Shown here in pieces: positions 57,683-64,000 of a stretch of 64,000 nucleotides of DNA. The DNA is from Flavonifractor sp. AGMB03687. Its GTDB lineage: Bacteria; Bacillota; Clostridia; Oscillospirales; Oscillospiraceae. Location of the stretch: assembly GCF_017811815.1 (NCBI RefSeq), contig NZ_JADKZI010000004.1, positions 310,001 to 374,000 of the forward strand. The letters run 5' to 3'. The translations under genes and the position numbers were made by a program. Under the pieces are notes generated by a model. That model saw only the letters and a list, made by a program, of their open reading frames with translations, was not told the origin of the DNA and did not search any database. Every line of letters begins with the position of its first letter. Position 1 is the stretch's first letter.

Positions 57683-58661
57683 GCGTCAACCCTCCTGTCT
57701 TCGGCTGAAAATCTTCCAGATACTTGGCAGGGTCAGCACCGGGACATCCCCAGCCGCACATACTGCCCACCTCCATGGCCTTGCGCTGCCACATGGTCAC
57801 GCCAAGCTGCTCATTGAGCTGGTCCGCCAGCTCCACATTCCGTTCCTTGTCACCGGTGTCCCAGTCGGAGGGGTAGTAACCGGTCTCGCCCCGCTTGATG
57901 CAGATCAATTCGCCGGTGGTCAGGATGGTGGAGAAGCACAGCTCCGGCAATCCCTCCGCAATTTTAGGACTGAACCGCTCCTCCTCGGTCTGGATGCTCC
58001 AGTTGTTCCAATTCCAGAGATGGACATACAACTCACCGCCATCTGCCTCGATCTCCCGCTGCTCAAAGCCCTCACCCCAGCCGTCTGAAGCCTGTCCGGA
58101 GACATACTCCTTGAGCGTGTCCAGTTCTTCCGGGGTGAGGGTGCCGACCACCCGACACTCCGCCACGCCCCAAAGCTGGCCGTTCCGCTCCTCAGCAGTG
58201 AATACCACAGACCTGACCTTGTCATCCACACTGTCATTTTTGCCGTACCAGTGCATGATCCCGCGCTCGGTTTCCTCCGGCATCCGGTTCTTCACCAATG
58301 CGGCAAGGATATCCCCTTCATAGGTCCGCAGCTCCCTGCCGTCCAACGGAGTACCTTCCTCCTCCATATCGCCCCATTCGTTCCGCTCATAGAGGTCAGC
58401 GGTCAGGGGCATATAGAGTTTCATGGTGGTGGGTTCGGGCGGCAGGACGGTAAAGCTGTCCTCACCAATGACCAGCGACAATGTTCTTCCGTTGTCCCAC
58501 CTCATGTGGAAGTGGCCGGCGTCGTCGATGAAGTCCAGCGTTCCCATGGCTCCAGAAGAAATTGGATCTGGATCGGTTTTCATCTCTCTGAGCTTGATTC
58601 GGCTGCCCGCGGGGTACTGCTCCCGCAGGAAAGCCAGCCACTCTTTCGGAATACTGTTCAT
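57675..58661 (-). CDS. DUF4314-domain protein
   Basis: 328 residues. The N-terminal ~70 match DUF4314 (QYPAGSRIKLREMKTDPDP and GTLDFIDDAGHFHMRWDNG), a small beta-barrel-like domain of mobile elements. The C-terminal part has a segment LYVHLWNWNNWSIQTEEERF and no family I can name. Start overlaps the stop of the LPD28 gene (ATGA at 58658-58661). Confidence 0.75.
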   Translation of the reverse strand: MNSIPKEWLAFLREQYPAGSRIKLREMKTDPDPISSGAMGTLDFIDDAGHFHMRWDNGRTLSLVIGEDSFTVLPPEPTTMKLYMPLTADLYERNEWGDMEEEGTPLDGRELRTYEGDILAALVKNRMPEETERGIMHWYGKNDSVDDKVRSVVFTAEERNGQLWGVAECRVVGTLTPEELDTLKEYVSGQASDGWGEGFEQREIEADGGELYVHLWNWNNWSIQTEEERFSPKIAEGLPELCFSTILTTGELICIKRGETGYYPSDWDTGDKERNVELADQLNEQLGVTMWQRKAMEVGSMCGWGCPGADPAKYLEDFQPKTGGLTLE

Positions 58662-59677
58662 GACAATCCCCCCATCGTCATGCCCTCATCGGGCGTATTT
58701 TGATAGTCCTCCAACAGGCGGGGGTTTTCCTCGCCGTAGAGGTCGTACAGGATATCGTCCACCTGCTTGCGGACTGTGGGGTCATCGGTCAGCGTTTCAT
58801 ACCGGAAGCCGGTGGCCGGATGGTCTGGCAGCTCCTCCCGGATGCACTGGAGATATGCCTCCGCATCCGTGTACTCCACCTGTTCGCCGCTGGCAAAGGT
58901 CACCCGCCCCACCACCGGCTTATCTGTCATATTCTGTCTCTGGACACGGAGGTCAAAGGCGGTCAGATAGGCTTGATACTCACCGGCTACGGGGTTGCAC
59001 CGCAGGCAGTAGCGATAGTTCTCTGTCTCCACGATATAACCGTAGTTCTGTACCCAGCCGCCGCTGATCTCTCCGCCATGGCCCCGGCAGTAGCCAGCCA
59101 TGGCGGAGAAGTTCTTCAGGACGTTATTTCGCAGCTCATCCACCACATCCTGCAATTCGGACTTGAATTCCGGGGAGTTCAGCTCCTCCGGGCCTCTCGG
59201 CCACCAGGTGTGCCAGAACTCCGTGCCGCTCCGTCCGAAATCCATGCGGACATAGCCGACGCAGCCGAATTTCGCATCTTCCTCCGGACTCATGGCGTAG
59301 AAAAAGCCCGCTTCCTCGGGTGAAGCGGGCCGAATGGCAAATGTTTGATTGTGAAAGGGATATTCCAGGCTGTTGTTCCGGCAGTAGTCTCGCAGTGTCA
59401 TGGTCTCTCCAAGCAGGAGGAACTGCCTGTTCACTCTGCGGGATATTGTGTCGGCCCGTTTCAGGGGAACGGGGGAAAGGACAGAGCCAATGGGATTTAT
59501 ACGGGCGCGGTCTGACAGTGCGATGGGCTTTTTGGCATTGCGGACGCTGCCTCTCAGTTCGTAGTAATACCAGCCTTCCGGGACATCCTCCCGCGGGATA
59601 CGCTGGGGAGTGAACAGTACCGGCCTGCCGAACAATATGGCTGATCGCAGGGGATCGGTTTTGATATTGATACTCAT
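58658..59677 (-). CDS. LPD28-like ICE protein
   Basis: 339 residues. The N-terminal ~80 (VPEGWYYYELRGSVRNAKK, then INPIGSVLSPVPL) match the LPD28 module seen in large polyvalent ICE proteins. The middle has GTEFWHTWWPRGPEELNSPE, a Trp-rich segment common in ICE proteins. Function unknown. AAGGAGG precedes the ATG; an imperfect fourth copy of the ICE promoter lies upstream (59709-59750). Confidence 0.7.
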   Translation of the reverse strand: MSINIKTDPLRSAILFGRPVLFTPQRIPREDVPEGWYYYELRGSVRNAKKPIALSDRARINPIGSVLSPVPLKRADTISRRVNRQFLLLGETMTLRDYCRNNSLEYPFHNQTFAIRPASPEEAGFFYAMSPEEDAKFGCVGYVRMDFGRSGTEFWHTWWPRGPEELNSPEFKSELQDVVDELRNNVLKNFSAMAGYCRGHGGEISGGWVQNYGYIVETENYRYCLRCNPVAGEYQAYLTAFDLRVQRQNMTDKPVVGRVTFASGEQVEYTDAEAYLQCIREELPDHPATGFRYETLTDDPTVRKQVDDILYDLYGEENPRLLEDYQNTPDEGMTMGGLS

Positions 59678-59708
59678 AGCGTGCCTCCTTCGCTTTTTGG
59701 TAACGGGA

Positions 59709-59750
59709 ACAATACCACGCTGATTCTCGAAAGTCCATACTTATTTTCCT
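59709..59750 (-). promoter_or_regulatory. Possible diverged fourth copy of the ICE promoter
   Basis: On the minus strand GTGGTATTGT (59718-59709) is identical to the -10 area of copy 1. The sequence 18 nt upstream (GTATGGAC) agrees with the box at only half of the positions. It lies 32 nt before the LPD28 gene. Confidence 0.35.
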
Positions 59751-59856
59751 TAACACTAACTGCGGCGGAAACCCACCAGGACCTGCCGAGCTATAATTCT
59801 GCACCCAGCGGCTTGGCTCATTTCCTGCAAGGGCAATTTTGACCTCCTATTATAGA

Positions 59857-60972
59857 CTACATGCTTTGCTGGGACTGCGTCTGATTTGGAAAGGGCGTAC
59901 TGATGCGTCGCACAAAGCCAAATTCGGTTTGCTGGACATCGTCCTCCTCCATGTAAGCCTCACCGAGCCGCTCGAAATCCGTGTAGAGTTCAAGAATATC
60001 GAGAACGTCTTCATCGACGCCGAATCGCCGCAGAACCTGCTTTCCATATTCCTCCTGGTCGTCAGGGACACGCTCATAATCGTCCAGCTCCAGCGCCAGA
60101 TCCAGAGCGGCGGGAAAGTCCTCCGGCTGCTCCGCTGACAGGACGGCAAGGTATTTCAGCAGCTCGCCGTCTGTCTGTCCCATCTCCCGCACGGCCATCG
60201 CCAGCTCGTTGGCGGACTCCACGCTGACGCAGTCCACAGGAATATGTTCTTCCAGATAAGGGACGAGAAATTCAACCGCTTCGATCCTGGCCTCCGCGAA
60301 GTCCGTGATCCCAAGCTGTGCTTTTGCGGCGTCCAACTCTGTTTCCTCTGCGGGAAGATGCAGAACGCAGACTGTCCCGGTGGTTTCCAGCTGGAGCCGG
60401 ATCACCGAATCCTCCTTTTGTTCAGGCTCTGCTGACTGTTTGCGCAGGACATAGCCGCTGTAGGTATAAGCGCCGCCTCGGTCGGCATAATACTCTGCGC
60501 CGATCTTGGCAAAATCCAAATACGGCCATGCTTTTTCCGGAAACCGGGGATCGCCGTGGAGCAGTCCGGCAGCAGCCACATATTTACCAAGATCGGTATC
60601 CGAGCTCACATTGGGGATGATGGTATATTCCTCCAGCGACTCTGAGACACGAAGCACATCATCCAGCCCGTTGACGCTTTCGGCATCCAACGCTCCGGCG
60701 AAGATATCCCGCTGACGCTTGCTCATCCCGCCGATCCTTTCGGCCAGCGTGTTGAGCTTTTGCATGTCCTCTCTGCTGTTCAGGTCCGCATAGCGGACAT
60801 ACTGCCCGATATTGGCAACCGGGCTTTTGACATCCAGGATTCTGACATCCCCGGCATAGCGGCTGACTGTATCCAGCAGGGCGAACGCCTCGCCGATCTC
60901 CGCGGGTGTTGTGGGAAAGCGCAGGCGGACGCCCTCCTGGTTATCCCCGCGGGTCAGATGCAGTTCGATCAT
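59857..60972 (-). CDS. ArdA-like antirestriction protein (paralogue 2)
   Basis: 371 residues, strongly acidic, as expected for a DNA mimic. It contains TIIPNVSSDTDLGKYVAAAG and the closing YSGYVLRKQ of an ArdA-like unit and a second unit to the C-terminus. It overlaps the preceding paralogue (ATGA at 60969-60972). In ICEs such proteins protect incoming DNA from type I restriction. Confidence 0.72.
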   Translation of the reverse strand: MIELHLTRGDNQEGVRLRFPTTPAEIGEAFALLDTVSRYAGDVRILDVKSPVANIGQYVRYADLNSREDMQKLNTLAERIGGMSKRQRDIFAGALDAESVNGLDDVLRVSESLEEYTIIPNVSSDTDLGKYVAAAGLLHGDPRFPEKAWPYLDFAKIGAEYYADRGGAYTYSGYVLRKQSAEPEQKEDSVIRLQLETTGTVCVLHLPAEETELDAAKAQLGITDFAEARIEAVEFLVPYLEEHIPVDCVSVESANELAMAVREMGQTDGELLKYLAVLSAEQPEDFPAALDLALELDDYERVPDDQEEYGKQVLRRFGVDEDVLDILELYTDFERLGEAYMEEDDVQQTEFGFVRRISTPFPNQTQSQQSM

Positions 60973-62177
60973 GACAAGCCTCCCATCTGCGGGCCCTGCT
61001 CCATCTGCTCTGTTGGGATGTTCCGGGCCACAATCTCGCTGATCTCCTGCGCTGTCCCCAGGTAGGCCACATAGCCCCGGTCTCCAAAAAGCCCGCCCTC
61101 CTCCCGGATACGGCGCTCTCCGTAGCTCTGGTAGTTGATATAGTCCTCCAGATTTGGGTCCACCTCAAAATGGCCGGACTCCTGGATCATATAACGCCCA
61201 TATTCCTCCGCGGTGCTGATGTCCGGCACCACCGTAAACTCGTGAAGATTTTCCGCCAGGGCCAGGATCTCCTCCGGCGTCTGGGGCCAGACTGTATCGA
61301 AAACAGTATGGAAGTTCTCCATTGCCTGCCCGTCGAACTTTCGCAGGTGCCGGGTCAGGGCGTTCAGGGCAGCCAGATGCTCATTCAGAGGATATTCACG
61401 CTCAAAGACGCTCCGGACCGCGTCGCTGAGTTCGGCGGTATCCAAGACTGCAATACACTGCTCCGGCCTGTCCGCGCCCAGCCGCCGCACCGCGCGGGCG
61501 ATCTTGCTCTCCGCGCAGGGGAAATAGAGCGTTTCCTGCTGCTCCGGCTTTCCGATCACCGAAAGCGTTACAGAGGCCGCGCAGTCCTCGTAGAAAAACT
61601 CCGGGAGATGGCGGCCGTCATAGATACTGGACAGCCGCATGCCGTTGTCATACACCACGCCATAGGGTGTGACTGTCCCGCCTCCGCCCTCAATGAGCAG
61701 CAGCGCAGTCTCATATCCGTCCAGAGCGTCCAGTTCTTCCGTCCTGGCGCAGCCGCCATGCAGGTTCATGTAGTGGTCACGGCCTATGGCCTCCAGATCG
61801 GAGAAGTCCGTGATCACCGTGGCCTGCTGGCAGCAGAAGGTCAGGTTGATAAAGTCTGTCATATCCCGAAGATCCAGCTTTTCCGCCATGGCCTGAAACT
61901 GCGCGGCCTCACCAACATCAAAGCTGTCCAGCCGCTTTGCCAGGTAGTCCAGCTCGTCCAGATTGACGGTGAGCATCTCCATTCGCTTTAACACGGGAAA
62001 ACTGCTGCTGATCTCCATGACCTGACAATCCCGGTGGACGGGATCGCCGATCTCCAGTGCGGATAGAAGCTCAACACAGTGGTCATATTCCTCGTTGGGG
62101 ATGGGGAATGGGATGGTGGCCACGCCATATTCAGGATGCTCCTGATTGGCCAACACCGCCTGCACCAAGGGAGCCAT
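60969..62177 (-). CDS. ArdA-like antirestriction protein (paralogue 1)
   Basis: 402 residues, acidic. DMTDFINLTFCCQQATVITD and, near the end, FTVVPDISTAEEYGRYMIQE with GLFGDRGYVAYLG are two ArdA-like segments, giving tandem units. Its start overlaps the stop of the Cys-cluster gene (TGATG). It is the best representative of the three-copy family in this operon. Confidence 0.72.
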   Translation of the reverse strand: MAPLVQAVLANQEHPEYGVATIPFPIPNEEYDHCVELLSALEIGDPVHRDCQVMEISSSFPVLKRMEMLTVNLDELDYLAKRLDSFDVGEAAQFQAMAEKLDLRDMTDFINLTFCCQQATVITDFSDLEAIGRDHYMNLHGGCARTEELDALDGYETALLLIEGGGGTVTPYGVVYDNGMRLSSIYDGRHLPEFFYEDCAASVTLSVIGKPEQQETLYFPCAESKIARAVRRLGADRPEQCIAVLDTAELSDAVRSVFEREYPLNEHLAALNALTRHLRKFDGQAMENFHTVFDTVWPQTPEEILALAENLHEFTVVPDISTAEEYGRYMIQESGHFEVDPNLEDYINYQSYGERRIREEGGLFGDRGYVAYLGTAQEISEIVARNIPTEQMEQGPQMGGLS

Positions 62178-62887
62178 CAGACCTCACCTCCCGTTCCGCC
62201 GATGGTGAACATGGCCTTGCCGTAGTGGGCGATCAGCATCGCGTCCAGGATCAGCGTCAGGGCGGTATCATCCACCAGCTCTCGGTCGCATAGTTCCTGG
62301 AATGAGATGTACTGGTGGTTTTGATAGAGCCCCTTTGCCGCCTGATAGAGCACATATTCCTGCTCACTCATCGCCCGCACGGTGTCCCACCCGCTGAGGC
62401 GGATGCTCCAGAGGCCAAAGATATTCGGTACGGCGCGGCAGAGCGATTCTGTGGCGGTCAGCAGGTACATGGTAGCCAGACGGCGCCGGCCTGTGTCATC
62501 GCCATGATGACGGAGCAGATAGGGATAATAGAACAGGAAGCGGGAGGTGTGGGCGGCGTCATAGTAGGCGACTGCTTTCTTGTTGGAGAGCAGCTCCGCG
62601 ATCCGCTCTCCCAGCCTGCCGCTCTGCCAGTTCCGATAATAGTCAGCCGCCAGGGAGGAATAGGTGACCGCCCCCGCCTCCGCACGCTCCTCGATCCAAG
62701 GGCATACCGGCATGGTGCATTGCTTTCTTCTGTATTTGGTGCAGTGCTTGCAGGCCACATCCTCGGGCCGGTAGCGAAACCGGCAGAGGATCATTTGGCC
62801 TCCGCCGCGAGGGGAGAAGTGGGGCGGCGTCATCATCTGCCGCTCCAGCCCCGCCAGAGGGGTGTCTCGCAGGAAGTATTTCGTCAC
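62177..62887 (-). CDS. Hypothetical ICE protein with a Cys cluster
   Basis: 236 residues. Near residue 45 it has CKHCTKYRRKQCTMPVCPW, a C-x2-C-x7-C-x4-C cluster likely to bind zinc; the rest is helical. No family recognised. GTG at 62887 has AAAGGA upstream; a longer frame to 62950 runs through a terminator and is not used. It precedes the ArdA-like genes. Confidence 0.72.
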   Translation of the reverse strand: MTKYFLRDTPLAGLERQMMTPPHFSPRGGGQMILCRFRYRPEDVACKHCTKYRRKQCTMPVCPWIEERAEAGAVTYSSLAADYYRNWQSGRLGERIAELLSNKKAVAYYDAAHTSRFLFYYPYLLRHHGDDTGRRRLATMYLLTATESLCRAVPNIFGLWSIRLSGWDTVRAMSEQEYVLYQAAKGLYQNHQYISFQELCDRELVDDTALTLILDAMLIAHYGKAMFTIGGTGGEV

Positions 62888-62928
62888 GTGCTGTCCTTTC
62901 CGGATGGGACCTTTATCCCGAAAGGGCG

Positions 62929-62965
62929 GCAAAAAAGGCCGGCGTCCCAAACGGGATACGGCCTT
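62929..62965 (-). terminator. Terminator after the first gene of the conjugation region
   Basis: AAGGCCG (62959-62965, read on the minus strand) pairs with CGGCCTT (62935-62941), and an inner TCCC/GGGA pair makes the stem longer. It is followed by TTTTTTG. It lies between 62985 and the Cys-cluster gene, so most transcripts would stop here unless read-through is controlled. Confidence 0.75.
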
Positions 62966-62984
62966 GTCCTGTGTTGATGATGAT

Positions 62985-63692
62985 TTAGAATTGCTGGGTC
63001 ATGCCCTGATATTCCGTATCTTCTGCTGCCTCCAATTCCTTCTGATTTGACTGGCTGACCAGCTCTGCCAGGGCAGGAACCGCACATTCGATCTGCGCCG
63101 CCACGCCCTCCAGCAGCTTTTGGCGTTCCGCGGTGATGGGATAATGATTCTCCAGCGTTTCGTGGACGCAGCGGTAGACCTCCGCAAGCTGCTCCTTAGA
63201 AAAAAGCTGGTGCTTGTCCAGCAGGCCGGAGCGGATGGCAAAGTCCCGCTTTGCCGCCTGATAGTCATTTCCAGCATAATGACCTTGCCACAGGCTGGTA
63301 CGCTCATTGATCCACGCCCAGGTGGTGAATTGAACGCCGTGTTTGCCGGGGAGGGCGGCAAGCACAACATCATTGAACTCCGCCAGTACTTGATATGGTT
63401 CGTGCAGGCTGTCCGCTTTCAGCAATGGGGCTTTATCCAGGAGAGTCATGTACTCCCTGACCGTGGCGGCGATATCCGCGGCCCGGTCACAGGCCAGCTC
63501 GGTATCTGAGTCGGTCATATCCTCCTGTCGGTATCGGATGCCGCCTGTGCTGGCGACTCGGCACAGAGGCTGGTCGTTCCACTCTACCGGGAGAAAACCA
63601 TCCTGTTCTGGCAGGACCACAAAGCCCGTTTGCCGGAGGCGGAGGGCCAGTTCGGAAAAATAAGATTTATTTGCTGTCGTTTCTGTTTTCAT
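62985..63692 (-). CDS. Hypothetical ICE protein, first gene of the conjugation region
   Basis: 235 residues, soluble, helical, beginning MKTETTANKSYFSELALRL. No domain recognised. ATG 63692 has AAGGA at 7 nt; an ATG at 63707 would include this site in the coding part. Terminators stand both before it (63705-63741) and after it (62929-62965), so it is isolated between two control points. Confidence 0.72.
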   Translation of the reverse strand: MKTETTANKSYFSELALRLRQTGFVVLPEQDGFLPVEWNDQPLCRVASTGGIRYRQEDMTDSDTELACDRAADIAATVREYMTLLDKAPLLKADSLHEPYQVLAEFNDVVLAALPGKHGVQFTTWAWINERTSLWQGHYAGNDYQAAKRDFAIRSGLLDKHQLFSKEQLAEVYRCVHETLENHYPITAERQKLLEGVAAQIECAVPALAELVSQSNQKELEAAEDTEYQGMTQQF

Positions 63693-63704
63693 ACGCATTC
63701 CTTT

Positions 63705-63741
63705 CAAAAATTAAAGCCGAAGCTGTTGAACAACTTCGGCT
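63705..63741 (-). terminator. Leader terminator (possible attenuator) before the first conjugation gene
   Basis: AGCCGAAG (63734-63741 on the minus strand) pairs with CTTCGGCT (63715-63722), followed by TTTAATTTTT. It lies only about 15 nt before the ATG, and a TTGACT-type -35 is found about 80 nt upstream (63815-63820). The position in a leader suggests attenuation. Confidence 0.65.
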
Positions 63742-63797
63742 GGGCATATTGCTGTATCTTGTACGGCTGGAGGCGGGTTCGAGTCTGATCTGTATTC

Positions 63798-63820
63798 GTT
63801 TTTCCTCGGCAAATAGTCAA
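63798..63820 (-). promoter_or_regulatory. Candidate promoter of the conjugation region
   Basis: Minus-strand TTGACT (63820-63815) is a good -35. The -10 at 17-18 nt (GAATAC/AATACA) is poor, so this promoter would need an activator. It lies directly next to the 16-bp palindrome. Confidence 0.4.
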
Positions 63821-63895
63821 AGTTCAAGGCCCTTTAGCATTCGAGCTAAAGGGCCTTGAAAGGCTTGAAAACTCTTGCTTTTTCTGCAAATAGTC
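63809..63895. repeat. 16-bp palindrome flanked by a 10-bp direct repeat
   Basis: TTCAAGGCCCTTTAGC (63823-63838) and GCTAAAGGGCCTTGAA (63845-63860) are perfectly complementary around a 6-nt loop. GCAAATAGTC occurs on both sides (63809-63818 and 63886-63895). It stands between the tRNA and the conjugation genes. It may be the tRNA terminator, an attachment region or a regulator-binding site. Confidence 0.6.
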
Positions 63896-63912
63896 TTTTT
63901 CGCCTATTGGTT

Positions 63913-63988
63913 TGGTCCGAGTGACTGGAGTCGAACCAGCCTGACCTTGGTCCCAAACCAAGTGCCTAACCGATAGGCTACACCCGGA
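63913..63988 (-). tRNA. tRNA-Pro (anticodon TGG)
   Basis: Acceptor stem TCCGGGT pairs with ACTCGGA (one G-T). The anticodon stem CTTGG/CCAAG encloses the loop TTTGGGA, giving anticodon TGG for Pro. The T-arm GCTGG/CCAGT-type stem with TTCGACT loop is intact, and CCA is encoded (63913-63915). It is a complete functional gene. It marks the chromosome side or the element's right border; serine integrases do not normally use tRNA genes, so it need not be the attachment site. Confidence 0.93.
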
Positions 63989-64000
63989 TATTCAGTTTTG

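Noticed and set aside
59290-59325. Hairpin GCCCGCTTC/GAAGCGGGC
   Set aside because: Inside the LPD28 gene and explained by coding sequence.
63755-63790. tRNA-like T-loop sequence on the plus strand (GGGTTCGAGTC)
   Set aside because: The flanking bases do not form a T-stem, and no anticodon or acceptor stem is present, so it is not a tRNA or a clear remnant.
1-64000. CRISPR array or insertion sequences
   Set aside because: No regularly spaced direct repeats and no transposase genes were seen.

Overview
The window looks like gut-type Clostridia (Oscillospiraceae-like: GC-rich Firmicutes with strong AGGAGG ribosome binding sites, large serine recombinases and many small ICE-associated proteins). 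Most or all of it is an integrative and conjugative element (ICE) with cargo. It ends on the right at a tRNA-Pro(TGG) gene (63913-63988). Neither element end could be fixed from sequence alone.

Layout. (1) 0-2.5 kb: cargo read out from the recombinase operon: metallophosphatase, a frameshifted small ORF, low-molecular-weight tyrosine phosphatase and a DUF1016 nuclease. (2) 2.5-9 kb: recombination and control module: three tandem serine-recombinase genes (the middle one lacks the catalytic domain), a 51-residue SHOCT-like protein, an orphan MazF-type toxin and a sigma-region-4-like regulator with a palindromic operator. (3) 9.2-16.3 kb: a six-gene operon with SurA-like foldase, YqhQ/DUF1385, a cation diffusion facilitator fused to an SPFH domain, HflC, HflK and a winged-helix regulator. 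(4) 16.5-26.6 kb: envelope and metal region: LysM/G5/M23 endopeptidase, PAP2 phosphatase, a secreted His/Cys repeat protein, a membrane metallophosphatase, a Zn/Cd P-type ATPase with detached HMA chaperone and ArsR regulators, an AraC regulator and a two-component system. (5) 26.6-30.6 kb: SLOG protein, XRE repressor and a DNA-damage operon (AlkZ-related, Y-family polymerase, YolD-like). (6) 30.7-63.7 kb: the conjugation region, almost entirely on the minus strand. It holds VirD4, a toprim protein, a relaxase with Sel1 repeats, an RHH accessory protein, a structured non-coding stretch likely to contain oriT, VirB4, PrgI/VirB3, VirB6-like and VirB2-like proteins, an M23 hydrolase, a split cytosine methyltransferase and three ArdA-like antirestriction paralogues.

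How it fits together. The recombinase operon (6663), the mobilisation operon (37013) and the VirB4 operon (48293) are each preceded by the same 22-23 bp box, exactly 18 nt from a -10-like hexamer, so excision, DNA processing and pilus assembly appear to be switched on together. ArdA-like proteins and the methyltransferase would protect incoming DNA.

Most unusual observations: the shared promoter box; the CDF-SPFH fusion and its operon; a secreted protein with Cys and HDH at an exact 12-residue period; an in-frame ArdA/CnaB-pilin chimera suggesting a deletion in the pilus region; an S-layer-domain HExxH metalloprotease inside the T4SS cluster; and a putative attenuator in front of the first conjugation gene.
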